DNA of 64,000 bases from Streptomyces kaniharaensis (GCF_009569385.1 NZ_WBOF01000001.1:1870001-1934000), one strand, 5' to 3'. Counted from the stretch's first letter, positions 37,721 through 47,786 are shown. Numbers and translations are program-made. Notes: generated by a model from the letters alone, not told the origin.

Positions 37721-39382
37721 TCAGCGGCCACGCAGCGCGCGGTAGCGGGCGACCAGCTCGGCGGTGGAGCTGTCCAGCCGCTCGGCGCCCTCGCCGGTGA
37801 GCAGCACCGGCTCGATCCGCTTGGCGAGCACCTTGCCCAGCTCGACGCCCCACTGGTCGAAGGAGTCGATGTTCCAGATCGCGCCCTGGACGAACACCTT
37901 GTGCTCGTACAGCGCGACCAGCTGACCGAGCACCGAGGGGGTCAGCTCGCCGGCCAGGATGGTGGTGGTCGGGTGGTTGCCCTTGAAGGTCTTGTGCGGG
38001 ACGAGCTCGGCCGGCACGCCCTCGGCCGCGACCTCCTCCGCCGTCTTGCCGAAGGCGAGCGCCTGGGTCTGGGCGAAGAAGTTGGCGAGCAGCAGGTCGT
38101 GCTGGGCGACCAGGCCGGGCAGCAGGTCGGCGACGGGCTTGGCGAAGCCGATGAAGTCGGCCGGGATGACCTTGGTGCCCTGGTGCAGCAGCTGGTAGTA
38201 GGCGTGCTGGCCGTTGGTGCCGGGGGTGCCCCAGACCACCGGGCCGGTCTGCCAGTTCACCGGGTTGCCGGCGCGGTCCACCGACTTGCCGTTGGACTCC
38301 ATGTCCAGCTGCTGGAGGTAGGCGGTGAACTTCGACAGGTAGTGCGAGTACGGCAGCACCGCGTGCGCCTGGGCGTCGAAGAACGCGCCGTACCAGACGC
38401 CCAGCAGGCCGAGCAGCAGCGGGACGTTCTGCTCCGGCGGGGCGGTGCGGAAGTGCTCGTCGACGAGGTGGAAGCCGTCCAGCATCTCGCGGAAGGCGTC
38501 CGGGCCGATGGCGATCATCAGCGAGAGGCCGATCGCCGAGTCGTAGGAGTAGCGGCCGCCGACCCAGTCCCAGAACTCGAACATGTTGGCCGTGTCGATG
38601 CCGAAGTCCTGCACGCCCCGGCCGTTGGTGGACAGCGCGACGAAGTGCTTCGCGACCGCCTCGGTGCCGGCGCCGAGGCCGGCCAGCAGCCAGTCGCGGG
38701 CGGAGACCGCGTTGGTGATGGTCTCGATGGTGGTGAAGGTCTTCGAGGCGACGATGAAGAGCGTCTCGGCCGGGTCCAGGTCGCGGACGGCCTCGTGCAG
38801 GTCGGCGCCGTCCACGTTGGAGACGAAGCGGACGTCGAGGTCGCGCTTGGTGTAGGAGCGGAGCACCTCGTAGGCCATGGCGGGGCCGAGGTCGGAGCCG
38901 CCGATGCCGATGTTGACGACGGTGCGGATCTGCTTGCCGGTGTGGCCGCGCCACTCGCCGCTGCGGACCCGGTCGGCGAAGGCGGCCATCTTGTCGAGGA
39001 CGGCGTGCACGCCGGGCACGACGTTCTCGCCGTCGACCTCGACGACGGCCCCGCGCGGGGCGCGCAGCGCGGTGTGCAGGACGGCGCGCTGCTCGGTGTT
39101 GTTGATCTTCTCGCCGCGGAACATCGCGTCCCGCAGCTCGGCGACGCCGGTGGCGGCGGCCAGCTCGCGCAGCAGCTCCAGCGTCTCGTCGGTGACCAGC
39201 TGCTTGGCGTAGTCGACGTGCAGGTCGCCGACCTGGAGCGTGTAGCGGCGGCCGCGCTCCGGGTCGGCGGCGAACAGCTCGCGCAGGTGCGTGTCGCCCA
39301 GCTCGGCCCGGTGCTTGCCGAGGGCGGCCCACTGCGGGGTGCGGTCGAGCGGGGTGCGGGCGTCGGCGCGGGTCTCCGACAT
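37721..39382 (-). CDS. pgi: Glucose-6-phosphate isomerase
   Basis: 553 residues, the usual length of the long bacterial PGI, from the ATG at 39382 with CGAGGAA upstream. [15 protein letters not shown] (about 155) and [13 protein letters not shown] bind the sugar phosphate. The signatures [20 protein letters not shown] and DQWGVELGK (C-terminal) are complete, as is the [15 protein letters not shown] segment with the catalytic His. It interconverts glucose-6-phosphate and fructose-6-phosphate in glycolysis. Monocistronic, between two tRNA-Lys loci. Confidence 0.97.
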   Translation of the reverse strand: MSETRADARTPLDRTPQWAALGKHRAELGDTHLRELFAADPERGRRYTLQVGDLHVDYAKQLVTDETLELLRELAAATGVAELRDAMFRGEKINNTEQRAVLHTALRAPRGAVVEVDGENVVPGVHAVLDKMAAFADRVRSGEWRGHTGKQIRTVVNIGIGGSDLGPAMAYEVLRSYTKRDLDVRFVSNVDGADLHEAVRDLDPAETLFIVASKTFTTIETITNAVSARDWLLAGLGAGTEAVAKHFVALSTNGRGVQDFGIDTANMFEFWDWVGGRYSYDSAIGLSLMIAIGPDAFREMLDGFHLVDEHFRTAPPEQNVPLLLGLLGVWYGAFFDAQAHAVLPYSHYLSKFTAYLQQLDMESNGKSVDRAGNPVNWQTGPVVWGTPGTNGQHAYYQLLHQGTKVIPADFIGFAKPVADLLPGLVAQHDLLLANFFAQTQALAFGKTAEEVAAEGVPAELVPHKTFKGNHPTTTILAGELTPSVLGQLVALYEHKVFVQGAIWNIDSFDQWGVELGKVLAKRIEPVLLTGEGAERLDSSTAELVARYRALRGR

Positions 39383-39731
39383 CGGTGTTCCTCGTTTCAT
39401 CTGGGTGCAGATACCGGCAGGGCCAGGCGGTGAGGGATTCGCGAGGTCGTGCAGGTACTGGTGGTGCGCCGACTCCGTTGACGGCCTGCCCGGGGCCAGC
39501 CTATGCAACGTCCGACGGGACCGCGCACATTCCGTTCGGTCACGTCCGGAGTGACCGGGCCGGACGGCGCGTCATGTCCGTTCGGGCGCCGGCCGAGCCC
39601 GCACGGCACCTCATCGACGGGCTCGGGATCGGCGCCGGCCCCCGCCGTGGCCGGCGAGCATCTCTCGCCGGGGGTGACGATCGCGAATCTGACAAGGTGC
39701 CCATTTGTGGCGACACGTGGGCGGGGCTTGA
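39383..39731. other. Intergenic region upstream of pgi
   Basis: About 350 bases without a supported gene. It should contain the pgi promoter on the minus strand. Codon bias is lost across it, and short frames on the plus strand lead into the oxidoreductase remnant that follows. Confidence 0.5.
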
Positions 39732-39959
39732 CCTCAAGGGCGCTTCAGGTCGAATGATCGAGAAGCAGCACGCCCGAATGATCGAGAAGCACTGCGCGCC
39801 GAGCGGACGGCGGCCCGGCTGGCCGAGCTGGTCGAGCTGTGGGAGGCGGGCGGGCTGCGGCTGGAGGTCGCCGGGACGTTCCCGCTGGAACGCGCCGCCG
39901 ACGCCCACCGGATGGTCGGCACCGGGCACGTCCGGGGCACGGTCGTCCTGGCTCCGTGA
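39732..39959 (+). pseudogene. C-terminal stub of a zinc-type/quinone oxidoreductase (MDR family)
   Basis: The frame ending at TGA 39957 reads RLAELVELWEAGGLRLEVAG then TFPLERAADAHRMVGTGHVRGTVVLAP, the typical C-terminus of medium-chain dehydrogenase/reductases (cf. FPLERAAEAH and GKVVL). Only ~55 residues of homology remain, and no start or Rossmann domain lies upstream. The homology is entered through a 24-bp-period duplication at 39751-39791. This is a decayed remnant of a once ~320-residue gene, left between pgi and a tRNA-Lys gene. Confidence 0.7.
39751..39791. repeat. 17-bp direct repeat, period 24 bp, at the pseudogene junction
   Basis: CGAATGATCGAGAAGCA occurs at 39751-39767 and 39775-39791. 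The second copy abuts the conserved part of the oxidoreductase remnant, suggesting that a deletion or duplication created the junction. Confidence 0.8.
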
Positions 39960-40011
39960 CGCTCCGCGCACGCCCGTCCGGGCCGATTGTGTGTTTCGGC
40001 CGCTGACCAGG

Positions 40012-40017
40012 TAATGT
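40012..40017 (+). promoter_or_regulatory. -10 box of tRNA-Lys copy 2
   Basis: TAATGT, 15 bases before the tRNA, the same spacing as in the other three copies. Confidence 0.65.
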
Positions 40018-40032
40018 TCTCCACGTCAGCAG

Positions 40033-40106
40033 GCGCCGCTAGCTCAGTTGGTTAGAGCAGCTGACTCTTAATCAGCGGGTCCGGGGTTCGAGTCCCTGGC
40101 GGCGCA
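40033..40106 (+). tRNA. tRNA-Lys (CTT), copy 2
   Basis: Identical to copy 1 over all 74 bases, including the upstream GTCAGCAG and downstream CAGACAGCC flanks. Anticodon CTT. Confidence 0.97.
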
Positions 40107-40112
40107 CAGACA

Positions 40113-40150
40113 GCCGGAAGGCCCTTCGCGAGAGCGAGGGGCCTTCCGGC
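40113..40150 (+). terminator. Terminator after tRNA-Lys copy 2
   Basis: A 12-bp stem (GCCGGAAGGCCC and complement), followed by GTTTC. Confidence 0.85.
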
Positions 40151-40212
40151 GTTTCGGCGCCCCGCGGGCCGCCCCGGTTGCCGGGTGTGACACCCCGTCG
40201 AAGGATGGAGAG

Positions 40213-43200
40213 GTGACCTCGCCCGGCTACCTCCGCTACCCCCACCTGCACGGCGACCTGCTCGCCTTCACCGCCGAGGACGACGTCTGGCTCGCCCCGC
40301 TGGAGCCCGGCCCCGAGGCCGGCCGGGCCTGGCGGGTCAGCTGCGACCGCACCCGGGTCAGCCACCCCCGGTTCTCCCCCGACGGCCACACCCTCGCCTG
40401 GACCAGCTGGCTCAGCCTGACCCCCGAGGTGTGGACCGCCCCCACCGCGGGCGGCGAGGCCCGGCGGCTCAGCTACTGGGGCAGCCAGGACACCCGGGTG
40501 CGCGGCTGGCTGCCGGACGGCGAGGTCCTGGCCGTCACCTCCTACCACGAGCCCTTCGGCCACTACACCTGGGCGCACGCCCTGCCGCCGGACGGCGCCC
40601 CCGACCGCCGGATGCCCTGGGGGCCCGTCGGCGACGCCCAGATGAGCCGCGAGCGCACCGTGCTGCTCACCGGCGCCGCCCCGCACGAGCCCGCGGCCTG
40701 GAAGCGCTACCGCGGCGGCGCCACCGGCCGGCTCTGGGTCGACGGCCTGCAGATCCTGGCCGGCCATCCCGGGCACCTCGCCTCACCCATGCCCGTCGGC
40801 GAACCCCCCGACGGGAGAATCGCCTTCCTCTCCGACCACGAGGGCATCGGCAACCTCTACTCCTGCCGCCCCGACGGTACCGATCTGCGCCGGCACACCG
40901 ACCACGCCTCCTACTACGCCCGCGAGGCCGCCACCGACGGCACCCGGATCGTCTACCAGCACGGCGGCGACCTCTGGCTGCTGGAGAGCCTGGACGCCCC
41001 CGGGCCGCGGCGGCTGCACGTGCCGCTCGGCGGCTCACGGGCCGGCCGCCGCCCGTACCAGGTCAGCGCCGCCTCCCAGGTCAAGGACCTGGCCTGCGAC
41101 CAGTCCGGCCGGGCCGGGGTGATCACCGTGCGCGGCAGCCAGTACTGGCTCACCCACAAGGACGGCCCGGCCCGCACGCTCGCCGACACCCCGGGCGTGC
41201 GCACCCGGCTGCCGGTCGTGCTCGGGCACACCGGCGAGGCCGCCTGGATCACCGACGCGGAGGGCGCCGACGCCGTCGAGGTGATGCCGCTGCCCGGGCA
41301 CGAGGCCGGCCACGCGCTCGAGACCGGCGGGCGGCACCGCCACCGGGTGCTCGCCGCCGGACGGCTCGGGCGGGTCCTGGAGCTCACCGCCTCCCCCGAC
41401 GGCGCCCACCTCGCCGTCGCCACGTCGGACGGGCGGCTGCTGCTGGTCGCCACCGCCGACGGCGAGGTGCGCGAACTCGCCGCCTCCGGCTACGGGCCCG
41501 TCTCCAGCGCCCGGTTCTCCCCCGACTCGCACTGGATCGCCTGGTCGCAGCCGGCCGCCGGGCGCTCGCTGCGCCGCATCCGGCTCACCCGCACCGAGGC
41601 GCCCGCGCCGATCACCGAGGTCACCAACGGGCGGTTCGAGGACGAGCAGCCGGTGTTCACCCGGGACGGCCGCTACCTGGCCTTCCTGTCCTGGCGCGGC
41701 TTCGACCCCGTCCACGACGTGCACACCGGCGACCTCTCCTTCCCGGTCGGCTGCCGCCCCTACCTCGTCCCGCTCACCGCCGACACCCCGTCCCCGTTCG
41801 CAGCGCCCGCCGAGGACGGCGCCCCGCACGGCGACGGCGGCGGCGACGGCACCGTGCGGGTCGACCCGCAGGGCATCGGCGAGCGGCTGCTGCAGTTCCC
41901 GGTGATCGCCTCCAAGTACTCGGCCACCGACGCGGTGCGCGGCGGCCTGGTCTGGCTGCGCTGGCCGATCTCCGGCACCCTCGGGCAGACCTTCGCCAGC
42001 CCCGAGGAAACCTCCGGCCGCCCCTCACTGGAGTACTTCGACCTGGCCCGGGGCACCCGCACCACCCTGGTCGACAAGCTGGACGGCTACGCCGTCTCCG
42101 GCGACGGCGGCTCGATCGCGGTCTACTCGGCCGGCACCCTGCGGATCCTCCCGGTCGGCGCCCCCTCCGCCGGCACCCCGGTGGACCTGCGCCGGATCAC
42201 CCACACCGTGCACCCGGCCGCCGAGTGGCGCCACGCCTACCACGAGGCGGCCCGGATCGTCCGGGACCAGTTCTGGGACGCCGGGATGTCCGGCCTGGAC
42301 TGGCCCGCCCTGGTCGCCCAGTACGAGCCGCTGCTCGACCGGATCGCCGGGCCGGACGACTTCGCCGACCTGCTGCGCGAGCTCCTCGGCGAACTCGGCA
42401 CCTCGCACGCCTACGTCACTCCGTCCCGCCGCGGCGAGGGCCCCTCGCTCGCCCAGCAGCCGCTCGGCCTGCTCGGCGCCGGCGCGCACCGCGCCCCCGA
42501 CGGCCGCTGGCTGGTCCACCGGATCCTGCCCGGCGAGTCCTCCGACCCGCGCGCCCGCGCCCCGCTGGCCGCCCAGGGCGTCCGGGACGGCGACGAACTG
42601 CTGGAGATCGGCGGCCGCCCGCTGGACCCGCTCCGCGGCCCGCTCCCGCTGCTGGCCGGCACCGGCGGCACCACCGTCGAACTGACCCTGCGCAGCGGCC
42701 CGGACGGCCCCGTGCGGCGGATCACCGTCACCCCGCTGACCGACGAGCGGCCCATCCGCTACCAGGACTGGGTGGTCAGACGCCGCTCCCTGGTACGGGA
42801 GTTCAGCGACGGCCGGTGCGGCTACCTGCACATCCCGGATCTCGGCGGCTCCGGCTGGGCGCAGTTCAACCGCGACGTGCGCCGCGAACTGGACAAGCCC
42901 GCGCTCGTCCTGGACGTGCGCGGCAACGCCGGGGGCAACGTCTCCGAACTCGTGCTGGAGAAGCTCACCCGGCAGGTCCTCGCCTGGGACTTCAGCCGGG
43001 ACCGGCAGCCCGTGCGGTGGCCGCGCAACGCCCCGCGCGGCCCGGTGGTCGCGCTCGCCGACGAGGCGACCAGCTCGGACGGCGACGTGATCATCGCCGC
43101 GATCAAGCTGCTCGGGCTGGGGCCCGTGGTCGGCACCCGCACCTGGGGCGGGGTGGTCGGGATGACCGGGCGGCACACGCTCGGCGACGGCACCCAGATC

Positions 43201-43449
43201 TCGGTGCCGAAGAACGCGTCCTGGTTCACCGGCGGGCTCGGCTGGTCGGTGGAGAACCACGGCGTCGAACCGGACGTCCACGTGCTGCGGGCGCCCCAGG
43301 ACTGGGCCCGGGGGCGGCACCCGGAGCTGGTCGCCGCCGTCCAGCTGGCGCTGGAGCTGCTGGAGGACGTCCCCGCCGCGGCGCCCCCGCCGGCCGACAC
43401 CCCCCGGCCTGACCTGCGACGCCCGCCGCTGCCGCCGCGGGCCCGCTGA
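40213..43449 (+). CDS. Tricorn protease (S41 family) homologue
   Basis: 1078 residues, GTG start with GGAGAG just upstream. The N-terminal ~650 residues are beta-propeller blades (repeats such as HPRFSPDGHTLAWTSW and SARFSPDSHWIAWSQ). A helical bundle follows with GELGTSHAYVTPSRRGEG, in which Ser-His is the charge relay. Next comes a PDZ domain (VRDGDELLEIGGRPLDPL) and the C-terminal S41 catalytic domain with ALADEATSSDGDVIIAAIK, holding the nucleophilic Ser. Tricorn trims proteasome-derived peptides in the cytoplasm. Monocistronic after tRNA-Lys copy 2. Confidence 0.95.
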   Translation: MTSPGYLRYPHLHGDLLAFTAEDDVWLAPLEPGPEAGRAWRVSCDRTRVSHPRFSPDGHTLAWTSWLSLTPEVWTAPTAGGEARRLSYWGSQDTRVRGWLPDGEVLAVTSYHEPFGHYTWAHALPPDGAPDRRMPWGPVGDAQMSRERTVLLTGAAPHEPAAWKRYRGGATGRLWVDGLQILAGHPGHLASPMPVGEPPDGRIAFLSDHEGIGNLYSCRPDGTDLRRHTDHASYYAREAATDGTRIVYQHGGDLWLLESLDAPGPRRLHVPLGGSRAGRRPYQVSAASQVKDLACDQSGRAGVITVRGSQYWLTHKDGPARTLADTPGVRTRLPVVLGHTGEAAWITDAEGADAVEVMPLPGHEAGHALETGGRHRHRVLAAGRLGRVLELTASPDGAHLAVATSDGRLLLVATADGEVRELAASGYGPVSSARFSPDSHWIAWSQPAAGRSLRRIRLTRTEAPAPITEVTNGRFEDEQPVFTRDGRYLAFLSWRGFDPVHDVHTGDLSFPVGCRPYLVPLTADTPSPFAAPAEDGAPHGDGGGDGTVRVDPQGIGERLLQFPVIASKYSATDAVRGGLVWLRWPISGTLGQTFASPEETSGRPSLEYFDLARGTRTTLVDKLDGYAVSGDGGSIAVYSAGTLRILPVGAPSAGTPVDLRRITHTVHPAAEWRHAYHEAARIVRDQFWDAGMSGLDWPALVAQYEPLLDRIAGPDDFADLLRELLGELGTSHAYVTPSRRGEGPSLAQQPLGLLGAGAHRAPDGRWLVHRILPGESSDPRARAPLAAQGVRDGDELLEIGGRPLDPLRGPLPLLAGTGGTTVELTLRSGPDGPVRRITVTPLTDERPIRYQDWVVRRRSLVREFSDGRCGYLHIPDLGGSGWAQFNRDVRRELDKPALVLDVRGNAGGNVSELVLEKLTRQVLAWDFSRDRQPVRWPRNAPRGPVVALADEATSSDGDVIIAAIKLLGLGPVVGTRTWGGVVGMTGRHTLGDGTQISVPKNASWFTGGLGWSVENHGVEPDVHVLRAPQDWARGRHPELVAAVQLALELLEDVPAAAPPPADTPRPDLRRPPLPPRAR

Positions 43450-43522
43450 GCCCGGGGCGGCAGCGGCGTTCAGGGGGCGTTGCCGAGTTCGGTCGCCGCG
43501 TTCGATGGGTGTTGCCGAGGGG

Positions 43523-43735
43523 TCAGTCCCAGGGGTCGCCCTCTGCCGTCATGTCCTCGGCGGCGCGCCGGTCGGCCTCCGCCTGGACGCTCTGCGTCTC
43601 GCGCGTCTCACGGGTCCGCTCGACCTCGTCGCTGTACGCGTCAGCAGCCTCGTCGTGGGCGAGGGCGGCGCGCTCGGTGGCGTCCGGCCCGGCGGCCTCG
43701 TGCGCCTTGTGGCGGAACCTGTCGAAGATGCCCAT
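43523..43735 (-). CDS. Small charged protein, 70 residues
   Basis: ATG at 43735 with a very strong GGAGGAGGAG upstream. Sequence begins MGIFDRFRHKAHEAAGPD and continues as one acidic/basic helix rich in Glu, Arg, Asp and Ala (EAADAYSDEVERTRETRETQ), a probable coiled coil. No membrane segment or Cys. Function unknown. Small helical proteins with an N-terminal MG(I/L)FD motif are common in actinobacteria. Divergent from the following hypothetical gene. Confidence 0.75.
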   Translation of the reverse strand: MGIFDRFRHKAHEAAGPDATERAALAHDEAADAYSDEVERTRETRETQSVQAEADRRAAEDMTAEGDPWD

Positions 43736-43907
43736 GACTCCTCCTCCGGACGGATACCGGGCTGCCCCCACTCTCACACCGTGGCCAGGGCCGCGCACCT
43801 TGGGCCGTTGGTCCCGGCGGAAAGCGTCCAAGGACCGTGGCGGCCCGACCCGGAGCCGGCGGAGGGTGGATCCGTCAGCCAGTCCGACTTCGCCCAGGAG
43901 GCCTGCG

Positions 43908-44717
43908 GTGACTGCCGTCCACTCCGCTTCCCCCGCCCGACGAGCCGCAGCCGAGGAACCGCACGGCGGGCCGCGCCGCCTGGTCGGACCGCTCGCCGCG
44001 CTGGACGGGCGGCTGCCCGGCCCGCACGACCTCCTGCTGATGCAGTGCCCCAGCTCGCTGCGCCCGCTCGACGGCGGTGAACTCCCCGACTGGGCGCGGG
44101 CCGTGCTGCGGGCGCAGCCCTGGGTGACGGTAGGCCGGGCGCCCACCGTGGTCGGCTCCCCGACCGACACCCCGCACCCCGTGCGCTGCCCCCGGGACGT
44201 CACGGCGGCGCCCGAGCAGTGGATCCCGGTGACGGTACGCGGCCCGCAGCGGGGGCAGTTGCTGAACGCTCTGGCGCCCTGGGCGGCGGTGGCCCGCACC
44301 TTCCGGCCCGAGCAACTGGCCGCCCGGCGGGAGCTGCTGGCGCCCGAGCGGGTGGCGGCGGTCCCGGCGCTGGCCCTGCTGCCGGTGGTCGGCGCGCTGG
44401 TGGCGGAGCACCGGCTCACCTGGGGGCCGATCGGCGCGGTCGGCTTCGAGCTGGGCACGGGCGCGCCGGTGACCGGGCCGATGAGCCCGCTGCGGCTGGT
44501 GCTGCGCGCCCCGCAGCCGGTCAGCCGGCGGGACGCGCTCCAGCTGCGGCGCTCGCTGAGCAAGCTGCCCGTGCCGGTGCAGGCGGAGCTGGAGACCCGG
44601 CACGGCGCGGTGCTGCTGGCCGACTACGCGGCGGCGCCGATGACGCTCACCCTGCTGACGCCGTACGGGCCCCGGGAGGTCCACGATCCGTGGTTCCCCC
44701 GGGGCCCGTTCGTCTGA
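43908..44717 (+). CDS. Conserved hypothetical protein
   Basis: 269 residues from the GTG at 43908, with AGGAGG 6 bases upstream. It contains LDGRLPGPHDLLLMQCPSSL, VTVGRAPTVVGSPTDTPHPV, WGPIGAVGFELGTGAPVTGP and LRLVLRAPQPVSRRDALQLRRSLSKL. The pattern is a soluble alpha/beta protein without signal peptide. I do not recognise the family. Convergent with the phospholipase gene, 9 bases apart. Confidence 0.7.
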   Translation: MTAVHSASPARRAAAEEPHGGPRRLVGPLAALDGRLPGPHDLLLMQCPSSLRPLDGGELPDWARAVLRAQPWVTVGRAPTVVGSPTDTPHPVRCPRDVTAAPEQWIPVTVRGPQRGQLLNALAPWAAVARTFRPEQLAARRELLAPERVAAVPALALLPVVGALVAEHRLTWGPIGAVGFELGTGAPVTGPMSPLRLVLRAPQPVSRRDALQLRRSLSKLPVPVQAELETRHGAVLLADYAAAPMTLTLLTPYGPREVHDPWFPRGPFV

Positions 44718-44726
44718 CCGCGCCGC

Positions 44727-46814
44727 TCAGCCGCTGACGCTGGGCGCGCCGGTCTCCAGGTGTCCGGTGAACCGCTGCGACCAGCTGCCGTCGGCGTCCA
44801 CGGTGACGGTGAAGTCGTACCAGCCGTTGGTGTAGGCCACCGCGTTGAAGTAGTCGCTCACGCTGCCGCCGGCGGGCACCTGGTACGTCCAGGGGCCGTC
44901 CGTGCGGTAGTTGTTCGACGCGATGGTGAAGGTCAGCGGGGTGCTGCCGGAGTTGGCGAGCTTGAAGTAGACGGCCGGCTTGCCGGTGCCCGGCTCGACC
45001 GCGTACGAGGCGGTGACCTTCGCGTTCTTGCCCGCCTTGGTGGCGTCGCCCTTGAAGCGGCGCAGGAAGCGGTTGGGGCCGACCACCGTGAGGTCGTACG
45101 GGCCGTTGCCGAAGCCGAGGCCGCAGTTGAAGAAGTCTCCGGTGCTGCCGCCGGGGTCGACGGTGTACTGCCACGGGCCGCCGCCGCGGTAGGCGTTGGC
45201 GTAGGCGGCGAAGTGCGCGGACTTGGTGGCGGCGGTGCCCTCGTTGGCCATCGTGATCCAGACCTTCATCACGCCCGCGGAGCCGAACTCCAGGTGGTCC
45301 AGGTTGGCGTTGGGCTGGTAGGGCAGCGCGCGGGCCGGCCGGGCACCGGACTCCTGTACCGGCAGCTGGTTGTTCACCGGGGCCGGGTTGGGCAGCGGGC
45401 CGCAGGCGGACAGGCCGATGGTCTGCGAGGTGTCGGGCAGCGCCGGGAGGCCGTAGACCGGGTTGGCGAAGTCGAACACGCTGGTCAGGTCGCCGCAGAC
45501 GCGGCGGCGCCAGTCGGTGATGTTCGGACAGGGGGCGGGCGTGCCGAGGGCGGTCGTCCAGGTCTCCAGGAACCGCAGCACCGAGGTGTGGTCGAAGGTC
45601 TCGGAGTTGACCCAGCCGCCGCGGGTCCAGGGCGAGATCGCGATCAGCGGGACGCGGAAGCCGAGGCCGATGTTGGTGCCGTTGTAGAACTCGCCCGGGG
45701 TGCCGGCCGGGGCGACCGGCGGCGGGACGTGGTCGAAGAAGCCGTCGTTCTCGTCGTAGTTGAGGAACAGGATGGTGGAGTTGAAGACGTCCGGGTCGGC
45801 GCCCAGCGCGTCGATCACGTTGTGGACGAAGTGCGCGCCGTCGGCCGGGGTGGCGTACGGGTGCTCGGAGGAGGCCTGGTCGGGGACGATCCAGGAGACC
45901 TGCGGGAGGGTGCCGGCCAGCACGTCGGCCTTGATCGCGGCGACGATGTCGTCCGGGGTCCGTCCGGTGACGGCGGGCACCGAGCTCATGCCCTTGACGG
46001 CCAGCGGGCTGCCGGCCGGGGCGCCCGCGAACTGGGTGAAGTAGGCCAATGCGTTGTCGCCGTAGTTGTCGGCGGCGTTCTGGTAGACCTTCCAGCTGAC
46101 GCCGGCGGTCTCCAGCGCCTCGGCGTAGGTCTGCCACCGCAGGCCCTTCTCGTCGCCGCCGTCGTAGGCCGGGCCGCCCGCGGTGCCGGCCGGGTCGATC
46201 TGGCCGGACCAGTGGTAGGTGCGGTTGGGCCCGGTCGCACTGAGCACCGAGCAGTGGTAGGCGTCGCAGATGGTCCAGTTCTCGGCCAGCGCGTAGTGGA
46301 ACGGGATGTCCTGGCGGGTGAGGAAGCCGAGCGTGCGGACATTGCCCTTGGCGAGGACCCAGGAGTCCAGCTTCCCGCCGTTCCAGGCCGTGTGCTGGTC
46401 GGTCCAGCCGTGCGCGAGGTCGCCGTTGCACTGGGCGAGGCGCTCGGGGTCGGCGCCGCCGGCCGGCTTGGTGAGGCTGAACTGCCACGGGTACTGACGG
46501 CCGAACAGGAGGTTCGGCTGGTTGAACACGCTGTAGCCGCCGGCGATCTGGATCGCGCTGCGGTCGGCGAAGCCGCGCACGCCGCGCAGCATGCCGAAGT
46601 AGTGGTCGAAGCTGCGGTTCTCCTGCATCAGGATCACCACGTGCCGCGCGTCGGTGATGGTGCCGCTCTGCGGCAGCGCCGCGGTGGAGGCGGCGGTGGA
46701 CGCCGCGCCCGACGCGCCCGGGACGGCTCCCGCACGTCCGGCCCCGGCCACGGCCAGACCCGCGGCGGCGGCGCCGGACAGCGTGACGAACTTCCTACGA
46801 CTCAGCTCGGCCAT
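44727..46814 (-). CDS. Phosphocholine-specific phospholipase C, Tat-exported
   Basis: 695 residues from the ATG at 46814. Tat signal ELSRRKFVTLSGAAAAGLA at residues 3-21, with an AxA site after ~40. The phosphoesterase domain (about 55-500) shows HVVILMQENRSFDHYFGMLRG (metal ligands and the family signature), SVLSATGPNRTYHWSG, LFLNYDENDGFFDHVPPP and FRVPLIAISPW. Two C-terminal beta domains of the DUF756 type follow, ending LRRFKGD and SQRFTGHLE. It hydrolyses phosphatidylcholine and sphingomyelin outside the cell and may serve phosphate scavenging. Confidence 0.93.
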   Translation of the reverse strand: MAELSRRKFVTLSGAAAAGLAVAGAGRAGAVPGASGAASTAASTAALPQSGTITDARHVVILMQENRSFDHYFGMLRGVRGFADRSAIQIAGGYSVFNQPNLLFGRQYPWQFSLTKPAGGADPERLAQCNGDLAHGWTDQHTAWNGGKLDSWVLAKGNVRTLGFLTRQDIPFHYALAENWTICDAYHCSVLSATGPNRTYHWSGQIDPAGTAGGPAYDGGDEKGLRWQTYAEALETAGVSWKVYQNAADNYGDNALAYFTQFAGAPAGSPLAVKGMSSVPAVTGRTPDDIVAAIKADVLAGTLPQVSWIVPDQASSEHPYATPADGAHFVHNVIDALGADPDVFNSTILFLNYDENDGFFDHVPPPVAPAGTPGEFYNGTNIGLGFRVPLIAISPWTRGGWVNSETFDHTSVLRFLETWTTALGTPAPCPNITDWRRRVCGDLTSVFDFANPVYGLPALPDTSQTIGLSACGPLPNPAPVNNQLPVQESGARPARALPYQPNANLDHLEFGSAGVMKVWITMANEGTAATKSAHFAAYANAYRGGGPWQYTVDPGGSTGDFFNCGLGFGNGPYDLTVVGPNRFLRRFKGDATKAGKNAKVTASYAVEPGTGKPAVYFKLANSGSTPLTFTIASNNYRTDGPWTYQVPAGGSVSDYFNAVAYTNGWYDFTVTVDADGSWSQRFTGHLETGAPSVSG

Positions 46815-47009
46815 CAGCCCGGCCCGTCCCTTCGCTGGCGGTGTTGTGTGCACAAGTCGGGGCTCATCGATCGCGCAGCAGTTTCCACCGGCGCCGGCCG
46901 GGCCACCAGATGCCCGCGGCAGGATTGGCGGACTGTTCGCCCGGCCGTCACCGAGCGACACGGGGCTGAACGGCCGAAACTCCTGGAAGGGACGGGCCGG
47001 AACGGGACG

Positions 47010-47669
47010 TCAGCGGTCCTTGACGGTGATCCCCAGCGCCTGGGCGAACTGCGGCGCGAGCTCCAGCAGTTGGGTGGAGCTGATGACCGCTCCGCGCAGA
47101 CCCTGGTGTCCGTCGGGCAGATCGAGCCGGGCGGCGCCGCGCAGGTCGGTCTTGCTCAGGGTGGCGCCGCGCAGGCGGACCTCCTCCAGGGTCGAGCCGG
47201 GGAAGGACACCTCCGTCAGCTTCGCCTCGCCGAAGTCCACGTCGCGCAGCAGGCAGTCCTCGAAGACGACGTCCCGCAGGACGGCCGCCCGCAGGTTGAC
47301 GGCCTCCAGCTTGCAGCCCCGGAACACCACCCGGCGCAGCGCCGAGCCGTGCGCGGCGATCCCGGCCAGCACACCGCCGGTGAACGCGCTGTCCTGCCAC
47401 TCGCTGTCGCTCAGGTCGCAGGCCACCCAGCGGCCGGACTGCGCCCACACCTCGGTGAACCGGGCCTGGCGCAGCTTGACGCCGCTGAGCGCGACACCGG
47501 TGAAGGCGCACTCCAGGAACGTCGCCCCGGCGGCCGACTGCTCGGCGTACTCGCCGCCGTCGAAGTGCACGGTGTCGTACCGCTCGTCGCTGCGCAGCGG
47601 CCCGGAGTGCGGGCGCAGCAGTTCCGCGTAGGGCAGGTCGCCGAGTTCGTCGGGGGCGGAGTACGGCAT
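47010..47669 (-). CDS. Pentapeptide-repeat protein
   Basis: 219 residues from the ATG at 47669, with GAGGTG upstream. About residues 45-190 read as five-residue repeats with a central Leu/Phe (for example GVALSGVKLRQARFTEV, GCKLEAVNLRAAVLRDVVFEDCLLRDVDFGEA, LRGATLSKTDLRGA), which fold as a right-handed square beta-helix. Relatives include McbG/Qnr DNA mimics that protect gyrase, but most members have no known role; sequence alone does not show gyrase binding. Cytoplasmic. Confidence 0.85.
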   Translation of the reverse strand: MPYSAPDELGDLPYAELLRPHSGPLRSDERYDTVHFDGGEYAEQSAAGATFLECAFTGVALSGVKLRQARFTEVWAQSGRWVACDLSDSEWQDSAFTGGVLAGIAAHGSALRRVVFRGCKLEAVNLRAAVLRDVVFEDCLLRDVDFGEAKLTEVSFPGSTLEEVRLRGATLSKTDLRGAARLDLPDGHQGLRGAVISSTQLLELAPQFAQALGITVKDR

Positions 47670-47786
47670 GGCGGTGGCACCTCGCGGTCGGATGGTCGGT
47701 CTCGCCCGCATGCTCGCACGCGGCACTGACAGACCGGCGCGGTCCGGCCGCTGCGCTAGCGGCCGGACCGGTCGACGCGAAGCGGA

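Noticed and set aside
37487..40106. Paired tRNA-Lys genes as att sites of an integrated element around pgi
   Set aside because: Both copies are complete genes with promoters and terminators, there is no integrase between them, and the enclosed gene is a core glycolytic enzyme.
47010..47669. Fluoroquinolone-resistance (Qnr/McbG) call for the pentapeptide-repeat protein
   Set aside because: The repeat fold alone does not show gyrase binding, and most members of the family have no such role.
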